The translations under genes were made by a program, and so were the position numbers. Positions 1 through 7,094 of a DNA stretch of 14,285 nt are shown here, piece by piece. This DNA is from Puniceicoccales bacterium. Lineage in GTDB: Bacteria; Verrucomicrobiota; Verrucomicrobiia; Opitutales; UBA953. The notes under the pieces are model-generated. The model was not told where the DNA came from, did no database searches, and saw only the letters and a program-made list of their open reading frames with translations. Within the stretch, counting starts at the first letter, position 1. Each line of letters starts with the position of its first letter. The stretch spans positions 1 through 14,285 of the forward strand of contig JAITIB010000036.1 of NCBI GenBank assembly GCA_031279675.1. The letters are read 5' to 3'.

Positions 1-1
1 C

Positions 2-118
2 ACGCTCGACTACGACGAATCCGACCGCGGCAAAACCGTTTACCTCTGCCTGCGCTGGGAAAACACCCGCGGCGAAAAAGGCCCCTGGAGCCCCCTCGCC
101 TCCGCCATCATCCCCTGA
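2..118 (+). CDS. C-terminal fragment of an unrecognised protein (5' end outside window)
   Basis: An open frame runs from the left edge of the window to a TGA at 116-118 and encodes 38 residues. The fragment ends in RWENTRGEKGPWSPLASAII plus Pro. It is rich in Gly, Trp and charged residues and lacks a membrane segment. Codon use is strongly G/C at third positions, like the core genes here, which supports real coding. The ending loosely recalls the last strand of a fibronectin-like or other beta-sandwich domain in hypothetical proteins, but this is only an impression. The next gene on the same strand follows within about 100 bases, and no terminator hairpin is obvious between them. Function is unknown. 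Confidence 0.55.
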   Translation, partial: TLDYDESDRGKTVYLCLRWENTRGEKGPWSPLASAIIP

Positions 119-124
119 ACCTTT

Positions 125-218
125 GTTCACCATGAACACTATAAACAACATGAACACTACAAACAACAACACCACTAACAACACAGTTAACACCAACAAT
201 AGAAAGAACACAACCAGC
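125..218 (+). promoter_or_regulatory. A/C-rich leader with 18-nt tandem repeats before the PEP-CTERM gene
   Basis: This stretch is almost devoid of G and is dominated by AAC and ACA. It holds two tandem 18-nt copies, 132-149 and 150-167, that differ at one base; a decayed third copy begins at 168. A short palindrome, GTTCA-CCA-TGAAC, sits at 125-137. The frame is open and in phase with the downstream gene, so it could encode an Asn/Thr-rich N-terminus. An untranslated leader is more likely because a normal signal peptide begins at 219. No Shine-Dalgarno sequence is visible. Confidence 0.45.
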
Positions 219-1190
219 ATGAAAACAATGACAACAAGAACAAAACTCAAAACTCTCTCCCTCGCCGCCGCAGTGGGTTTAATGGCGTTTGACAATGCTT
301 CGAGGCTTGATGCGGCAGACTGGTTTCCATCGGGTTCTCAGTTGGTGGACAGCCATCAACGTTACGATCACACCGAAGTTGATTATAATGCGAGTGTCTG
401 GATAACCACAGGTGGTTGGCTTAGCAGTGTCCTGTGTGTGGGCAATTCGGCCTGGGGGAGTGTTGCCGTATCTGGAACTGGCAGACTTAGCGCGGAAGGC
501 ATTGAGCTTGGCAGAACCTCCTCAGGGAACGGCGAACTGACTGTTTCTGGGCAAGGATACGTCGAAGTGTATACTTATCCTCTTCTGATTGGTGATGCTG
601 GTTATGGACTCGTAAAGGTGTATGGTCAGGCGCGCATGGATGTAGGTTCTGTTACCGGGCTTGGAGCGGGCACTATTGAGATTTCGACGGGGGGAACATT
701 GTCAATTGCTGGGAATGGGAGGGTGATAACTGATCTTTTGGACTTGGGGACTTATTCAGATGGGGGGGCACTTGAGATTCTGGAAGGAGGACAGCTTGAA
801 ATTTATGATGGTGGGGCCATGAATGTTGGTTTGGGTGCCAGTATAACGCTTGCTTTGCCCCCGCAGGGGCACACGTCCATATATGTGGATGGTAATGTCC
901 AGTTTTACGCGGGTTACGGGAGTTTTCAATTTGGATTGTACTCGGGGGGGCAGGTGTTTGCCGAAAACACAACGTTCACTATCGTGGAAGCGACGGGTGG
1001 TGTGGATTACACGGCGTTTGGGGCCACCGTTGAGGATCCGATGACGCACCAGTTGTTTGATGTGAGTGGGGATGGTTATACTGTGGTGCTTACGGCGCGG
1101 GCGATACCCGAGCCTTCGACCTATGCGTTGATTGGCGGGGTGGGGGTGCTGGCGTTGGCGGTGCTGCGCCGCAGACGCAAGGGGTTGTAA
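219..1190 (+). CDS. Secreted PEP-CTERM sorting-domain protein with T5SS/PEP-CTERM-type beta repeats
   Basis: From ATG 219 the product is 323 residues. It starts with a signal peptide (basic residues to about 11, hydrophobic 13-24, likely cleavage near residues 31-34, LDAAD). Residues 65-175 hold Gly/Ser-rich strand-turn repeats such as VGNSAWGSVAVSGTGRLS and IGDAGYGLVKVYGQARM, typical of the T5SS/PEP-CTERM-associated repeat and predicting a beta-solenoid. The C-terminus (about 296-323) is a full PEP-CTERM tail: IPEPSTY, a hydrophobic helix, then RRRRKGL. This tail is known to be recognised by an exosortase, which is not in this window, so the protein is exported and probably released or anchored at the surface. 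In-frame ATGs at 123, 132, 150 and 228 are alternative starts; 219 or 228 fits the signal peptide best. The gene is less GC-rich than its neighbours, as often seen for surface proteins. Its substrate or partner is unknown. Confidence 0.85.
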   Translation: MKTMTTRTKLKTLSLAAAVGLMAFDNASRLDAADWFPSGSQLVDSHQRYDHTEVDYNASVWITTGGWLSSVLCVGNSAWGSVAVSGTGRLSAEGIELGRTSSGNGELTVSGQGYVEVYTYPLLIGDAGYGLVKVYGQARMDVGSVTGLGAGTIEISTGGTLSIAGNGRVITDLLDLGTYSDGGALEILEGGQLEIYDGGAMNVGLGASITLALPPQGHTSIYVDGNVQFYAGYGSFQFGLYSGGQVFAENTTFTIVEATGGVDYTAFGATVEDPMTHQLFDVSGDGYTVVLTARAIPEPSTYALIGGVGVLALAVLRRRRKGL

Positions 1191-1198
1191 GGTTGCGT

Positions 1199-1252
1199 TG
1201 GACGGGGAAACATTCAGGGGTGTTCCCCGTCCATGCCAACCCGGGGGTTGGC
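1199..1252. terminator. Two adjacent hairpins between convergent genes, likely terminator
   Basis: A perfect 11-bp stem (TGGACGGGGAA at 1199-1209 with its complement at 1223-1233, 13-nt loop) is followed at once by a second stem (GCCAACC at 1235-1241 with GGTTGGC at 1246-1252). The PEP-CTERM gene stops at 1190 and the minus-strand methyltransferase stops at 1275, so both would end here. The trailing AATCTTT is only a weak T-tract for the plus strand, and the minus strand has none. Confidence 0.6.
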
Positions 1253-1274
1253 AATCTTTGTGATGGTCGCGGGG

Positions 1275-2117
1275 TTAGGGGTTGGTTGTGGCGCTTGATG
1301 GGTCGTTGGCGTGGGTGCCGTGGCGTGCGCGTTTGCGGGCGAGGAATCCGGTGGGTTTCGTGCGTTCTTTGCGCAGTAGCCAGGGTAGTCCGAAGGCTGC
1401 CGCGTCGCTGGCGTTGAGCAGGGTGTTTCCTTCGACGCCGGGGATGTGCAGCAGGAATTCGCATTTGCTGGCAATGTCCGTGCCAAGCCCTCCGGGTGTG
1501 TCGCCGAACACAATCGCGAGGGGGCGTCCGGGGACTTTGATGGGTTTGAGGTCGTCAATGCGCCGTCCGCCGGGGCGCACGAATCCGGCGATGCAGAAGC
1601 GGTCGGAGAGGTTGCGCAATGTGACGGACAGTGTGCCGGCGTCGTGGCAGGTGAGGGTGTCGAGCGCGCCGTTGGCGGTGCTCCAGGCGCGTTCCTCGAA
1701 CAGGGCGTCCTTGGTGCGCGCGCCGAGGAGGAGGCGTTTTACGCCGCAGGCGGCGGCAACACGGGCGATGGCACCGAGTTGCAGCGGGTCGGGAAGATCG
1801 TCGAGGAGGACGAGCGGGTTGCCTTCGGCGCGCCACCGGTCGAAGTCGGCGGGCTTGGGGATTGCGGGCAGCGGGCGTTCTGTGAGGGCGATAACGCCGC
1901 CGTGCGCGGTGTGCCCGGCGATGTGTGCGAGTGTGCTGTGCGTGGCTTGGGCGAAGGGATGTTTTTCGCGGGCGAGGGCGGTGCGGATTTCGGCCAGCGC
2001 CGTGGTGTGTTCCGGGGCAAACCAGAGTTTTTTGAGCGCGGCTGGGCGGTGCTGAAAGCAGGCTTTGACCGCCGCCAGTCCGCAAATGTGCACGGGATGA
2101 AATCGGGACTCGGTCAT
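1275..2117 (-). CDS. SpoU/TrmH-family RNA methyltransferase, divergent
   Basis: A 280-residue protein with the layout of SpoU (SPOUT) 2'-O-ribose methyltransferases: an N-terminal substrate-binding region (about 1-90) and a C-terminal trefoil-knot SAM domain (about 100-250). Motif 1 is at 108-126 (LPDPLQLGAIARVAAACGV, with Arg119), motif 2 at 203-211 (VFGDTPGGL) and motif 3 at 231-244 (NTLLNASDAAAFGL). These correspond to the usual DPxNxGAIxR, GxEGxGL and SLNxSxAxxI patterns, but the motif 1 Asn is Gln113 and the motif 2 Glu is replaced, so the RNA target cannot be assigned. The basic tail (250-280) may bind RNA. ATG 2117 is preferred to a further upstream start because it begins directly with family-like sequence and avoids overlapping hemH. 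It lies 46 bp downstream of hemH on the same strand and is probably co-transcribed. Confidence 0.85.
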   Translation of the reverse strand: MTESRFHPVHICGLAAVKACFQHRPAALKKLWFAPEHTTALAEIRTALAREKHPFAQATHSTLAHIAGHTAHGGVIALTERPLPAIPKPADFDRWRAEGNPLVLLDDLPDPLQLGAIARVAAACGVKRLLLGARTKDALFEERAWSTANGALDTLTCHDAGTLSVTLRNLSDRFCIAGFVRPGGRRIDDLKPIKVPGRPLAIVFGDTPGGLGTDIASKCEFLLHIPGVEGNTLLNASDAAAFGLPWLLRKERTKPTGFLARKRARHGTHANDPSSATTNP

Positions 2118-2163
2118 GAGGCGTGCACCAATCACAGGAACCGTTGCGGTTGTCCAATCCGAA

Positions 2164-3207
2164 TCAAGCCTGCGCCAGCCATTCACCGGTCAGGTTGGCG
2201 AGATAATGCACGTAGGCGGGATGATCGTTCAGGCAGGGGATTTGCTCGAAGGATTCACCTCCGGATTCGAGAAAGAGGGCGCGTCCCTCTTCGCGAATTT
2301 CCTCGAGCGTCTCCAGGCAGTCCGCGGTGAAGGCCGGGCAGATGACGAGCAGGCGTTTCACGCCGCGCGCGGGAAGGCTCTTCAAGGTGGCGTCGGTGTA
2401 GGGCTGGATCCATGCGGCGCGCCCGAGGCGGGATTGGAATGCAAGGGTGCATTTCTCGCGTGCGATCCTTGCGGCGCTGGCAAAGGCTTCCATGGTCATG
2501 CAGCACTGGTGCCGGTAGTCGCGGGCGCGTTGATGGGGCGTTTGGGGTGGGTAATCCCGTGGCTCGCCTGCGTCGGGGGGAAATCCGGGGTGCGTTTCGC
2601 GTTGGTGCCGCAGGGGGATGCCGTGATAGGAGAAGAGCAGCATGTCGAAGGGGCGTTCAAGGAATGGGCGCGCGCTTGCCACCAGCGCGGCGATGTAGCC
2701 GGGTGCGTCGTAATACGGCTCCGCTATGCGCACGCGCACTTGGGGCGCCTGGCGTTGCAACTCGGCGCGGGCGAGCTCCACCGCCGTTGCGTAGCTCGAC
2801 TTTGCGTAGTGCGGGTATTGAGGGAGGACGAGCAGGTCGGTCATGCCTTCGCGAACCAGCGCGGCGATCGCACCGCGCGTGCCGGGTTTGCCGTAGCGCA
2901 TTGCCACGTGCACGCTTGGCGGGGTGGGGGTGCGGCGGGCGAGTTCGGCCTCCAGCGCCGCGCGCAGCCGTCCGGTGTGCACGTGAAGCGGGGCGCCGTG
3001 TTCCGTCCAGATGCGCTGGTATGCGGACAGTGTCCGGTGGGGTCGCCGTGGCAGGATTATCGTGTTCAAGAGCAACCAGCGCAGTGGCGCGGGCATGTCG
3101 AGCACCTTGGGGTCGCCTAAAAATTCGCGCAGAAAGGAACGTATCGCCGGCACTGTTGGCGCGCTGGGCGAACCGAGGTTGAGGAGGAGGACGGCGCGGC
3201 GGCTCAT
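2164..3207 (-). CDS. hemH: Ferrochelatase
   Basis: A 347-residue protein that inserts Fe2+ into protoporphyrin IX, the last step of protohaem synthesis. It starts MSRRAVLLLNLGSP, the classic ferrochelatase opening. Further signatures are LPQYPHY at 128-134, LLFSYHGIP at 190-198 with the catalytic His195, AFQSRLGRAAWIQPYTD at 256-272, and CPAFTADCLETLEEI at 290-304 with metal-site Glu299. Length is close to the bacterial norm. A Pro-rich segment at about 200-228 occupies the place where many Gram-negative relatives carry a Cys-containing insert; here it has no Cys. ATG 3207 fits the family start; upstream in-frame codons would add an unrelated stretch. The leader (3208-3229) is A/C-rich without a Shine-Dalgarno sequence. 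hemH leads a likely two-gene unit with the SpoU methyltransferase and diverges from the Minf_1886-type gene. Confidence 0.95.
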   Translation of the reverse strand: MSRRAVLLLNLGSPSAPTVPAIRSFLREFLGDPKVLDMPAPLRWLLLNTIILPRRPHRTLSAYQRIWTEHGAPLHVHTGRLRAALEAELARRTPTPPSVHVAMRYGKPGTRGAIAALVREGMTDLLVLPQYPHYAKSSYATAVELARAELQRQAPQVRVRIAEPYYDAPGYIAALVASARPFLERPFDMLLFSYHGIPLRHQRETHPGFPPDAGEPRDYPPQTPHQRARDYRHQCCMTMEAFASAARIAREKCTLAFQSRLGRAAWIQPYTDATLKSLPARGVKRLLVICPAFTADCLETLEEIREEGRALFLESGGESFEQIPCLNDHPAYVHYLANLTGEWLAQA

Positions 3208-3284
3208 GGTGTTTTTTTTGTTTTCACTATCGAATGCGGGGAACGCCTTGCCAAGTGTCGGGCGCGCGGTTTCACATAGGACGC

Positions 3285-3794
3285 ATGGACTCAGAAGAAG
3301 AATCGTTTTCCGACGCAATTGCAAAAATCATCGAGCAGGATGACCGCTATGAGTTTGGCGCTTACGTGCTTGTCCGCATGTCGCTTGATTACACGGTGCG
3401 GCGTCTCTTCAAACGCAAGGAATACGATGACAAGCCGGGGCGGTTTGACAAGGACTTGGAGGATATGTGGGTTGCCGAGCGTTACCATGTCAGCGGTGCG
3501 CAGCTCCTTGAGGGCATTGGCGATGTGGCCCTTGGCCAGTTTGGCCCGATGGCGCACGCGTTGCTCGGGCGCTGGGGCGTCACTGAGTCGAAGCATTTTG
3601 GTGACATTGTCTTTAATATGGTGGAAGCGGGCCTTCTTGGGAAAACCGAGCGCGATTCGCCCTCGGACTTTCATGACATGCTTGATTTTAACAAGGTCTT
3701 TGTCGTCCCCTACACGAAGGACACGCCCTGTCCCCTCGAGGTCATTGAGGATTGCTCGTCCAAGAATGCCGAGGGAGAGGATGAAGACACTTGA
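3285..3794 (+). CDS. Minf_1886-family conserved protein of unknown function
   Basis: A 169-residue soluble acidic protein. Its sequence matches my memory of the Minf_1886 family (TIGR04138), reported as restricted to Planctomycetes and Verrucomicrobia: an early YEFGAYVLVRMSLDYTVRRL (residues 22-41), then HVSGAQLLEGIGDVALGQFG, HALLGRWGVTESKHFGDIVF and a DF..MLDFNKVF ending. The last residues (KNAEGEDEDT) form an acidic tail. It lacks a signal peptide, membrane helices and recognisable catalytic motifs. ATG 3285 has AGGA close upstream (3278-3281) and begins where family members begin. It diverges from hemH across a 77-bp spacer that must hold both promoters. Family assignment is fairly sure; the function is not known to me. 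Confidence 0.85.
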   Translation: MDSEEESFSDAIAKIIEQDDRYEFGAYVLVRMSLDYTVRRLFKRKEYDDKPGRFDKDLEDMWVAERYHVSGAQLLEGIGDVALGQFGPMAHALLGRWGVTESKHFGDIVFNMVEAGLLGKTERDSPSDFHDMLDFNKVFVVPYTKDTPCPLEVIEDCSSKNAEGEDEDT

Positions 3795-3834
3795 CAGCGC
3801 GTGGGGGTGCGGAATGCTGCCGCGCGTTTTTCAC

Positions 3835-3908
3835 TGACCGATGGTGTAATGGTAGCACAAAGGATTTTGGTTCCTTTTGTCCAGGTTCGAATCCTGGTCG
3901 GTCAACCA
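3835..3908 (+). tRNA. tRNA-Gln (anticodon TTG)
   Basis: A complete cloverleaf. The acceptor stem TGACCGA (3835-3841) pairs with TCGGTCA (3898-3904). The D-arm has a GTGT/GCAC stem with one G-U pair and loop AATGGTA. The anticodon stem AAGGA/TCCTT flanks loop TTTTGGT, giving anticodon TTG at 3867-3869. The T-arm is CCAGG-TTCGAAT-CCTGG. Discriminator A is at 3905 and an encoded CCA at 3906-3908. It reads CAA (and by wobble CAG) codons. It sits between the Minf_1886-type gene and the thioesterase on the same strand. Confidence 0.95.
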
Positions 3909-3933
3909 TTGCTCCCGCGCGAGGTTTTTTTGA

Positions 3934-4350
3934 GTGAGCCACCGTTACAACCACATCGTCACCGTCACTCCTGCTGACATGGATGTGAACCGCCATGCCA
4001 GCAATATCGTCTATGTGCGCTGGGTGCAGGAGGCTGCCATTGCGCATTGGAACGCCGCCGTTCCCGCGGGGCTTGCCGCCGCTTGTTCATGGGTTGTGCT
4101 CCGCCACGAGATTGATTACAAGAAGGCGGCATTCCTCGGGGACGTTCTTCAGGTGTGCACTTGGGTCGCGTCAATGGACGCGCTCACCAGCGAGCGCTGT
4201 TGCGAGATCACGCGCCCGGTCGATGGCGCCCTTTTGGCGAGGGTGCGCACGCGCTGGTGTGCGATAAGCCCGGAAACGGGGCGGCCCCGGCGCATTGATT
4301 CGCGCGTCCCGCGTTGTTTCGGGCTGGGTGTTCTTGCGGGCGGGGCTTGA
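3934..4350 (+). CDS. Acyl-CoA thioesterase, 4HBT hotdog-fold family
   Basis: A 138-residue single-domain hotdog protein, the usual length for 4-hydroxybenzoyl-CoA thioesterase/YbgC-like enzymes, which hydrolyse acyl-CoA thioesters in the cytoplasm. The N-terminal motif DMDVNRHASNIVYVRWVQEA (15-34) carries Asp17, matching the catalytic Asp of the family, followed by His21, Asn24 and Tyr27. The usual Gly before the His is Arg20. The later IDYKKAAFLGDVLQVCTWV corresponds to the central beta-strand region. The start is GTG at 3934, supported by GAGG at 3921-3924 with 9-nt spacing. It lies 25 bp after the tRNA and 92 bp before ftsK, so it may share transcripts with either. Substrate cannot be told from sequence. 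Confidence 0.85.
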   Translation: MSHRYNHIVTVTPADMDVNRHASNIVYVRWVQEAAIAHWNAAVPAGLAAACSWVVLRHEIDYKKAAFLGDVLQVCTWVASMDALTSERCCEITRPVDGALLARVRTRWCAISPETGRPRRIDSRVPRCFGLGVLAGGA

Positions 4351-4431
4351 GAAAACCGCAAGGTTGGCTTGCGAAAACGTCCGTTGGGGCGGGCATGGCA
4401 TTTTCAACTTTTCAGGGCGTGGCTTCTTGTT

Positions 4432-4437
4432 AGAAGG
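4432..4437 (+). promoter_or_regulatory. Shine-Dalgarno AGAAGG for ftsK
   Basis: AGAAGG lies 5 nt before ATG 4443. It decides the start against the in-frame GTG at 4437-4439, which overlaps it. This is the clearest ribosome-binding site in the window; several other genes have none. Confidence 0.65.
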
Positions 4438-4442
4438 TGCGC

Positions 4443-7025
4443 ATGTCCTCTTCAAAGACGAGTCGCCCGCCCCGGGACGGGCTTTTGCCTGCGGAAAAAG
4501 CCGTGTTTGCGCCCCGGCGCAGCGAGTCGCGACCGTTGCTGTCCGCGTGCCTCGGGTTGTTGGTTGTGCTGTTGTTGATTGCGTTGTGGGATTACCGGCG
4601 TGACCAGACGTTTTTTTTTCACGAGAGTCTGCTGGTTGATTTTGCGCGGACAACGGAGCTTGGGGCGCGTAATGCCATTGGGTCGCTTGGAGCGACGGTG
4701 TCGGTGTTGCTTTTTAATTTTGCGGGATTGGGTGCGTTTTTCATCCCGATGTGCCTTGGGGTTGCGGCGGGGTGCGTGTTGTTCCAGCGCGCGCATACTT
4801 TGTTTCCGTGGAAGTTTTCGTTGATGACGGTGGGTTTTTTGGCGCTGGTCATCCTGCTTGCGCTGTTTGCGCCCGATTTCGACGATCCTGCGGGGGTGCT
4901 TGCGACCTTGGGTGTGATGGACTATGTGCCGAAGGGGCTTGGGGGATCGATTGGGGGATTTTTGCACAGGGAGGTTGCGAGCACGGTTTTTGGGGGGATT
5001 GGCACGGGGATTCTTTGTTCGCTGCTCTACGCGTTCTGTCTCTATGGGTTGTTTGTGGATGATCCGCGGAAGAGTATTGTGGCGGGTATTCATGGGTTGC
5101 GTGAGCGTTGGGAGCGCCACCGGATGCTTCGCCGCCAGCGTGCGGAGGAGCTGCGCGAGTTCCGCCGCCAGCGCGCGGAGACAATCGCGGATGGGCAGCA
5201 GAAGCTTCAGCCGGGCGGTGGCGTGGCGGCTGCCTCGGTGGTGGAGAGCGCGATTGAGGGGGGCGGTGGGGTGGGGGATGTTTCCACGGGTGAGGAAAGA
5301 CCGGAGAAGGCCGGGGTTGGGAATGTTGTCAGGGGACTGGATCCGCCTGCGCCGATGGAGCTTCCGGATGTTCCGGTGGAACGTGCCGCACCCTCCGCAG
5401 GCAGGAGGGGTGGGGTGGGGGCCGCGAAATTGACGATTCTTGGAGAGGAGACTGTGGAGCGTGCCACGGGGACGTTTGAGCCGAAGAAAAAGGGGGATTA
5501 CCAGTTTCCACCGGTTGCGTTGTTGCGGGAGCCGCCGCCGCAGGAAGCGCTGCCTCAGGAGAATTACGAGGAGCGTGCTTCGCGCCTGGCGGCCACGCTG
5601 GGCGAGTTCAAGATCAAGGTGGCGCTTGGGGAGATCCAGACGGGGCCCGTGATCACGCGCTATGAGGTGATCCCGGCGCCGGGTGTGCGGGTGGAGAAAA
5701 TTTCAGGCCTGGCGAACAATATCGCCATGAACCTCAAGGCGGAGTCGGTGCGTGTGCTTGCGCCCGTGCCGGGCAAGGGGACGGTTGGCATCGAGGTGCC
5801 GAACAACAAGCCAAAGGCGGTCTCGCTGCGCGAGATCATTGAATCGAAGGCGTGGGATGAAAACCGGTGCGAGATCCCCGTCGTGCTTGGCAAGGATGTG
5901 ACGGGGAAACCGATGATTGCGGATTTGGCGCGGATGCCGCACTGCCTCATCGCGGGCTCGACGGGCTCGGGCAAGTCGGTGTGCATCAATGGCATTGTGG
6001 CCTCGCTCGTTTATCATGCGGGTCCGGACGACATCCGGTTCATCATGGTGGATCCGAAGGTGGTGGAGTTGCAGATTTACAACAAGTTGCCGCACATGCT
6101 GATCCCCGTGGTCACTGATGCGAAAAAGGTGCCGGGGGCGCTCAAGTGGCTCATCAGCGAGATGGAGCGCCGTTACCAGATATTTGCGCGAACGGGGGTG
6201 AAGAACATCGCGGGGTTTAATGCCAAGATAACGAAGGATCGCGCAGAGGCGGAGCGCGCCCGCCAGATGGACTTGGAGCTCTCTCCGCAGGAACGCACGG
6301 CGAGTGCGCTGGTGGAGGTCCCGCGTGATGATGTGATGGAGATCCCGGACAGGAAGCTGCCTTACATCGTTTGTTTCATAGACGAGTTGGCGGACTTGAT
6401 GATGGTGGCGCCGGCGGACATCGAGACGGCGATTGCGCGCCTTGCGCAACTTGCGCGCGCGGCGGGCATCCACCTCATACTCGCGACGCAGCGTCCGTCG
6501 GTGAATGTCATCACGGGGATCATAAAGGCGAACCTGCCGTGCCGCATCGCGTTCAAGGTGACGTCGTTGATCGACTCGCGCACGATTCTTGACCAGAAGG
6601 GGGCGGAGTCGCTCATCGGGCGCGGGGACATGCTGTTCATCCCGCCCGGGAGCGCGCACTTGGTGCGCGCGCAGGGGGCGTTTGTTTCCGAGGATGAGAT
6701 CAATGCCCTGGTGGACCACATCGCGTTGTGCAATGGCGAGCCGGACTTTGACGACGCGGTGCAGGAGATCATCGAGACGGCGACGCTGGACGGCGACGGG
6801 GATTCGGCGCCGACGGAGGGGACGGATGACCCGTCGGAGGATCCGCTCATCGCGAAGTCGTGGGAAATCATCCGCAGCACGAAACGTGCCTCGACCTCGA
6901 TGTTGCAGCGCCGGTTGAGCATTGGATACAACCGGGCGGCGCGCATAATGGATATTCTGCAGGAGCGCGGTTATGTCGGGCCGGAGAACGGGCCGAGTCC
7001 GCGCGAAATCCTTCGGGACGAGTAG
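4443..7025 (+). CDS. ftsK: DNA translocase FtsK/SpoIIIE
   Basis: An 860-residue membrane-anchored hexameric DNA pump that works at the division septum and clears and aligns chromosome ends, classically with XerCD at dif. The N-terminus has about four membrane segments (32-49, 83-113, 125-143, 175-200). A basic Arg-rich stretch (about 210-250) and a low-complexity linker lead to the motor. The motor's alpha region begins near 385 (RLAATLGEFKIKV). Walker A is GSTGSGKS at 505-512 (Lys511) and Walker B is IVCFIDEL with Asp647-Glu648. LILATQRPSVNVITG and RILDQKGAESLIGRGDML-like FtsK motifs follow (here RTILDQKGAES). Residues 800-860 form the winged-helix gamma domain (SMLQRRLSIGYNRAARIMD) that reads polar KOPS-type sites. 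ATG 4443 is preferred because AGAAGG (4432-4437) lies 5 nt upstream; an in-frame GTG at 4437 overlaps this site. A terminator follows directly. Confidence 0.97.
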   Translation: MSSSKTSRPPRDGLLPAEKAVFAPRRSESRPLLSACLGLLVVLLLIALWDYRRDQTFFFHESLLVDFARTTELGARNAIGSLGATVSVLLFNFAGLGAFFIPMCLGVAAGCVLFQRAHTLFPWKFSLMTVGFLALVILLALFAPDFDDPAGVLATLGVMDYVPKGLGGSIGGFLHREVASTVFGGIGTGILCSLLYAFCLYGLFVDDPRKSIVAGIHGLRERWERHRMLRRQRAEELREFRRQRAETIADGQQKLQPGGGVAAASVVESAIEGGGGVGDVSTGEERPEKAGVGNVVRGLDPPAPMELPDVPVERAAPSAGRRGGVGAAKLTILGEETVERATGTFEPKKKGDYQFPPVALLREPPPQEALPQENYEERASRLAATLGEFKIKVALGEIQTGPVITRYEVIPAPGVRVEKISGLANNIAMNLKAESVRVLAPVPGKGTVGIEVPNNKPKAVSLREIIESKAWDENRCEIPVVLGKDVTGKPMIADLARMPHCLIAGSTGSGKSVCINGIVASLVYHAGPDDIRFIMVDPKVVELQIYNKLPHMLIPVVTDAKKVPGALKWLISEMERRYQIFARTGVKNIAGFNAKITKDRAEAERARQMDLELSPQERTASALVEVPRDDVMEIPDRKLPYIVCFIDELADLMMVAPADIETAIARLAQLARAAGIHLILATQRPSVNVITGIIKANLPCRIAFKVTSLIDSRTILDQKGAESLIGRGDMLFIPPGSAHLVRAQGAFVSEDEINALVDHIALCNGEPDFDDAVQEIIETATLDGDGDSAPTEGTDDPSEDPLIAKSWEIIRSTKRASTSMLQRRLSIGYNRAARIMDILQERGYVGPENGPSPREILRDE

Positions 7026-7031
7026 TTCATG

Positions 7032-7070
7032 AAAAAAAAGCCCCGTGCGTTCCGGCACGGGGGCTTCTTT
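7032..7070. terminator. Bidirectional Rho-independent terminator between ftsK and eno
   Basis: The stem CCCCGTGC (7041-7048) pairs with GCACGGGG (7055-7062) around a 6-nt loop. On the left is a run of eight A (7032-7039), which reads as eight T after the hairpin on the minus strand, giving a strong terminator for eno. On the right, GCTTCTTT gives a weaker T-tract for ftsK. It starts 6 bp after the ftsK stop and ends 24 bp before the eno stop. Confidence 0.9.
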
Positions 7071-7094
7071 GTCCCGGGTGGGTGTTCCCTCGGT

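Noticed and set aside
2116..3120. Long plus-strand open frame opposite hemH
   Set aside because: It is the complement of a clear ferrochelatase with all motifs; high GC keeps antisense frames open. Its sequence matches no protein pattern.
3835..3908. tRNA-Gln as an integration site for a mobile element
   Set aside because: There is no integrase and no repeated tRNA 3' end in the window, and the flanking genes are core-type.
3909..3930. GCG-rich bases and a T-tract after the tRNA as a terminator
   Set aside because: Only a 3-bp stem (CTC/GAG) can form before the T run, and the T run also spaces the Shine-Dalgarno site from the thioesterase start.
5703..7058. 451-codon minus-strand open frame opposite ftsK
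   Set aside because: It is Arg/His-rich and lies antisense to the FtsK motor domain, whose motifs are unmistakable. It also crosses the terminator.
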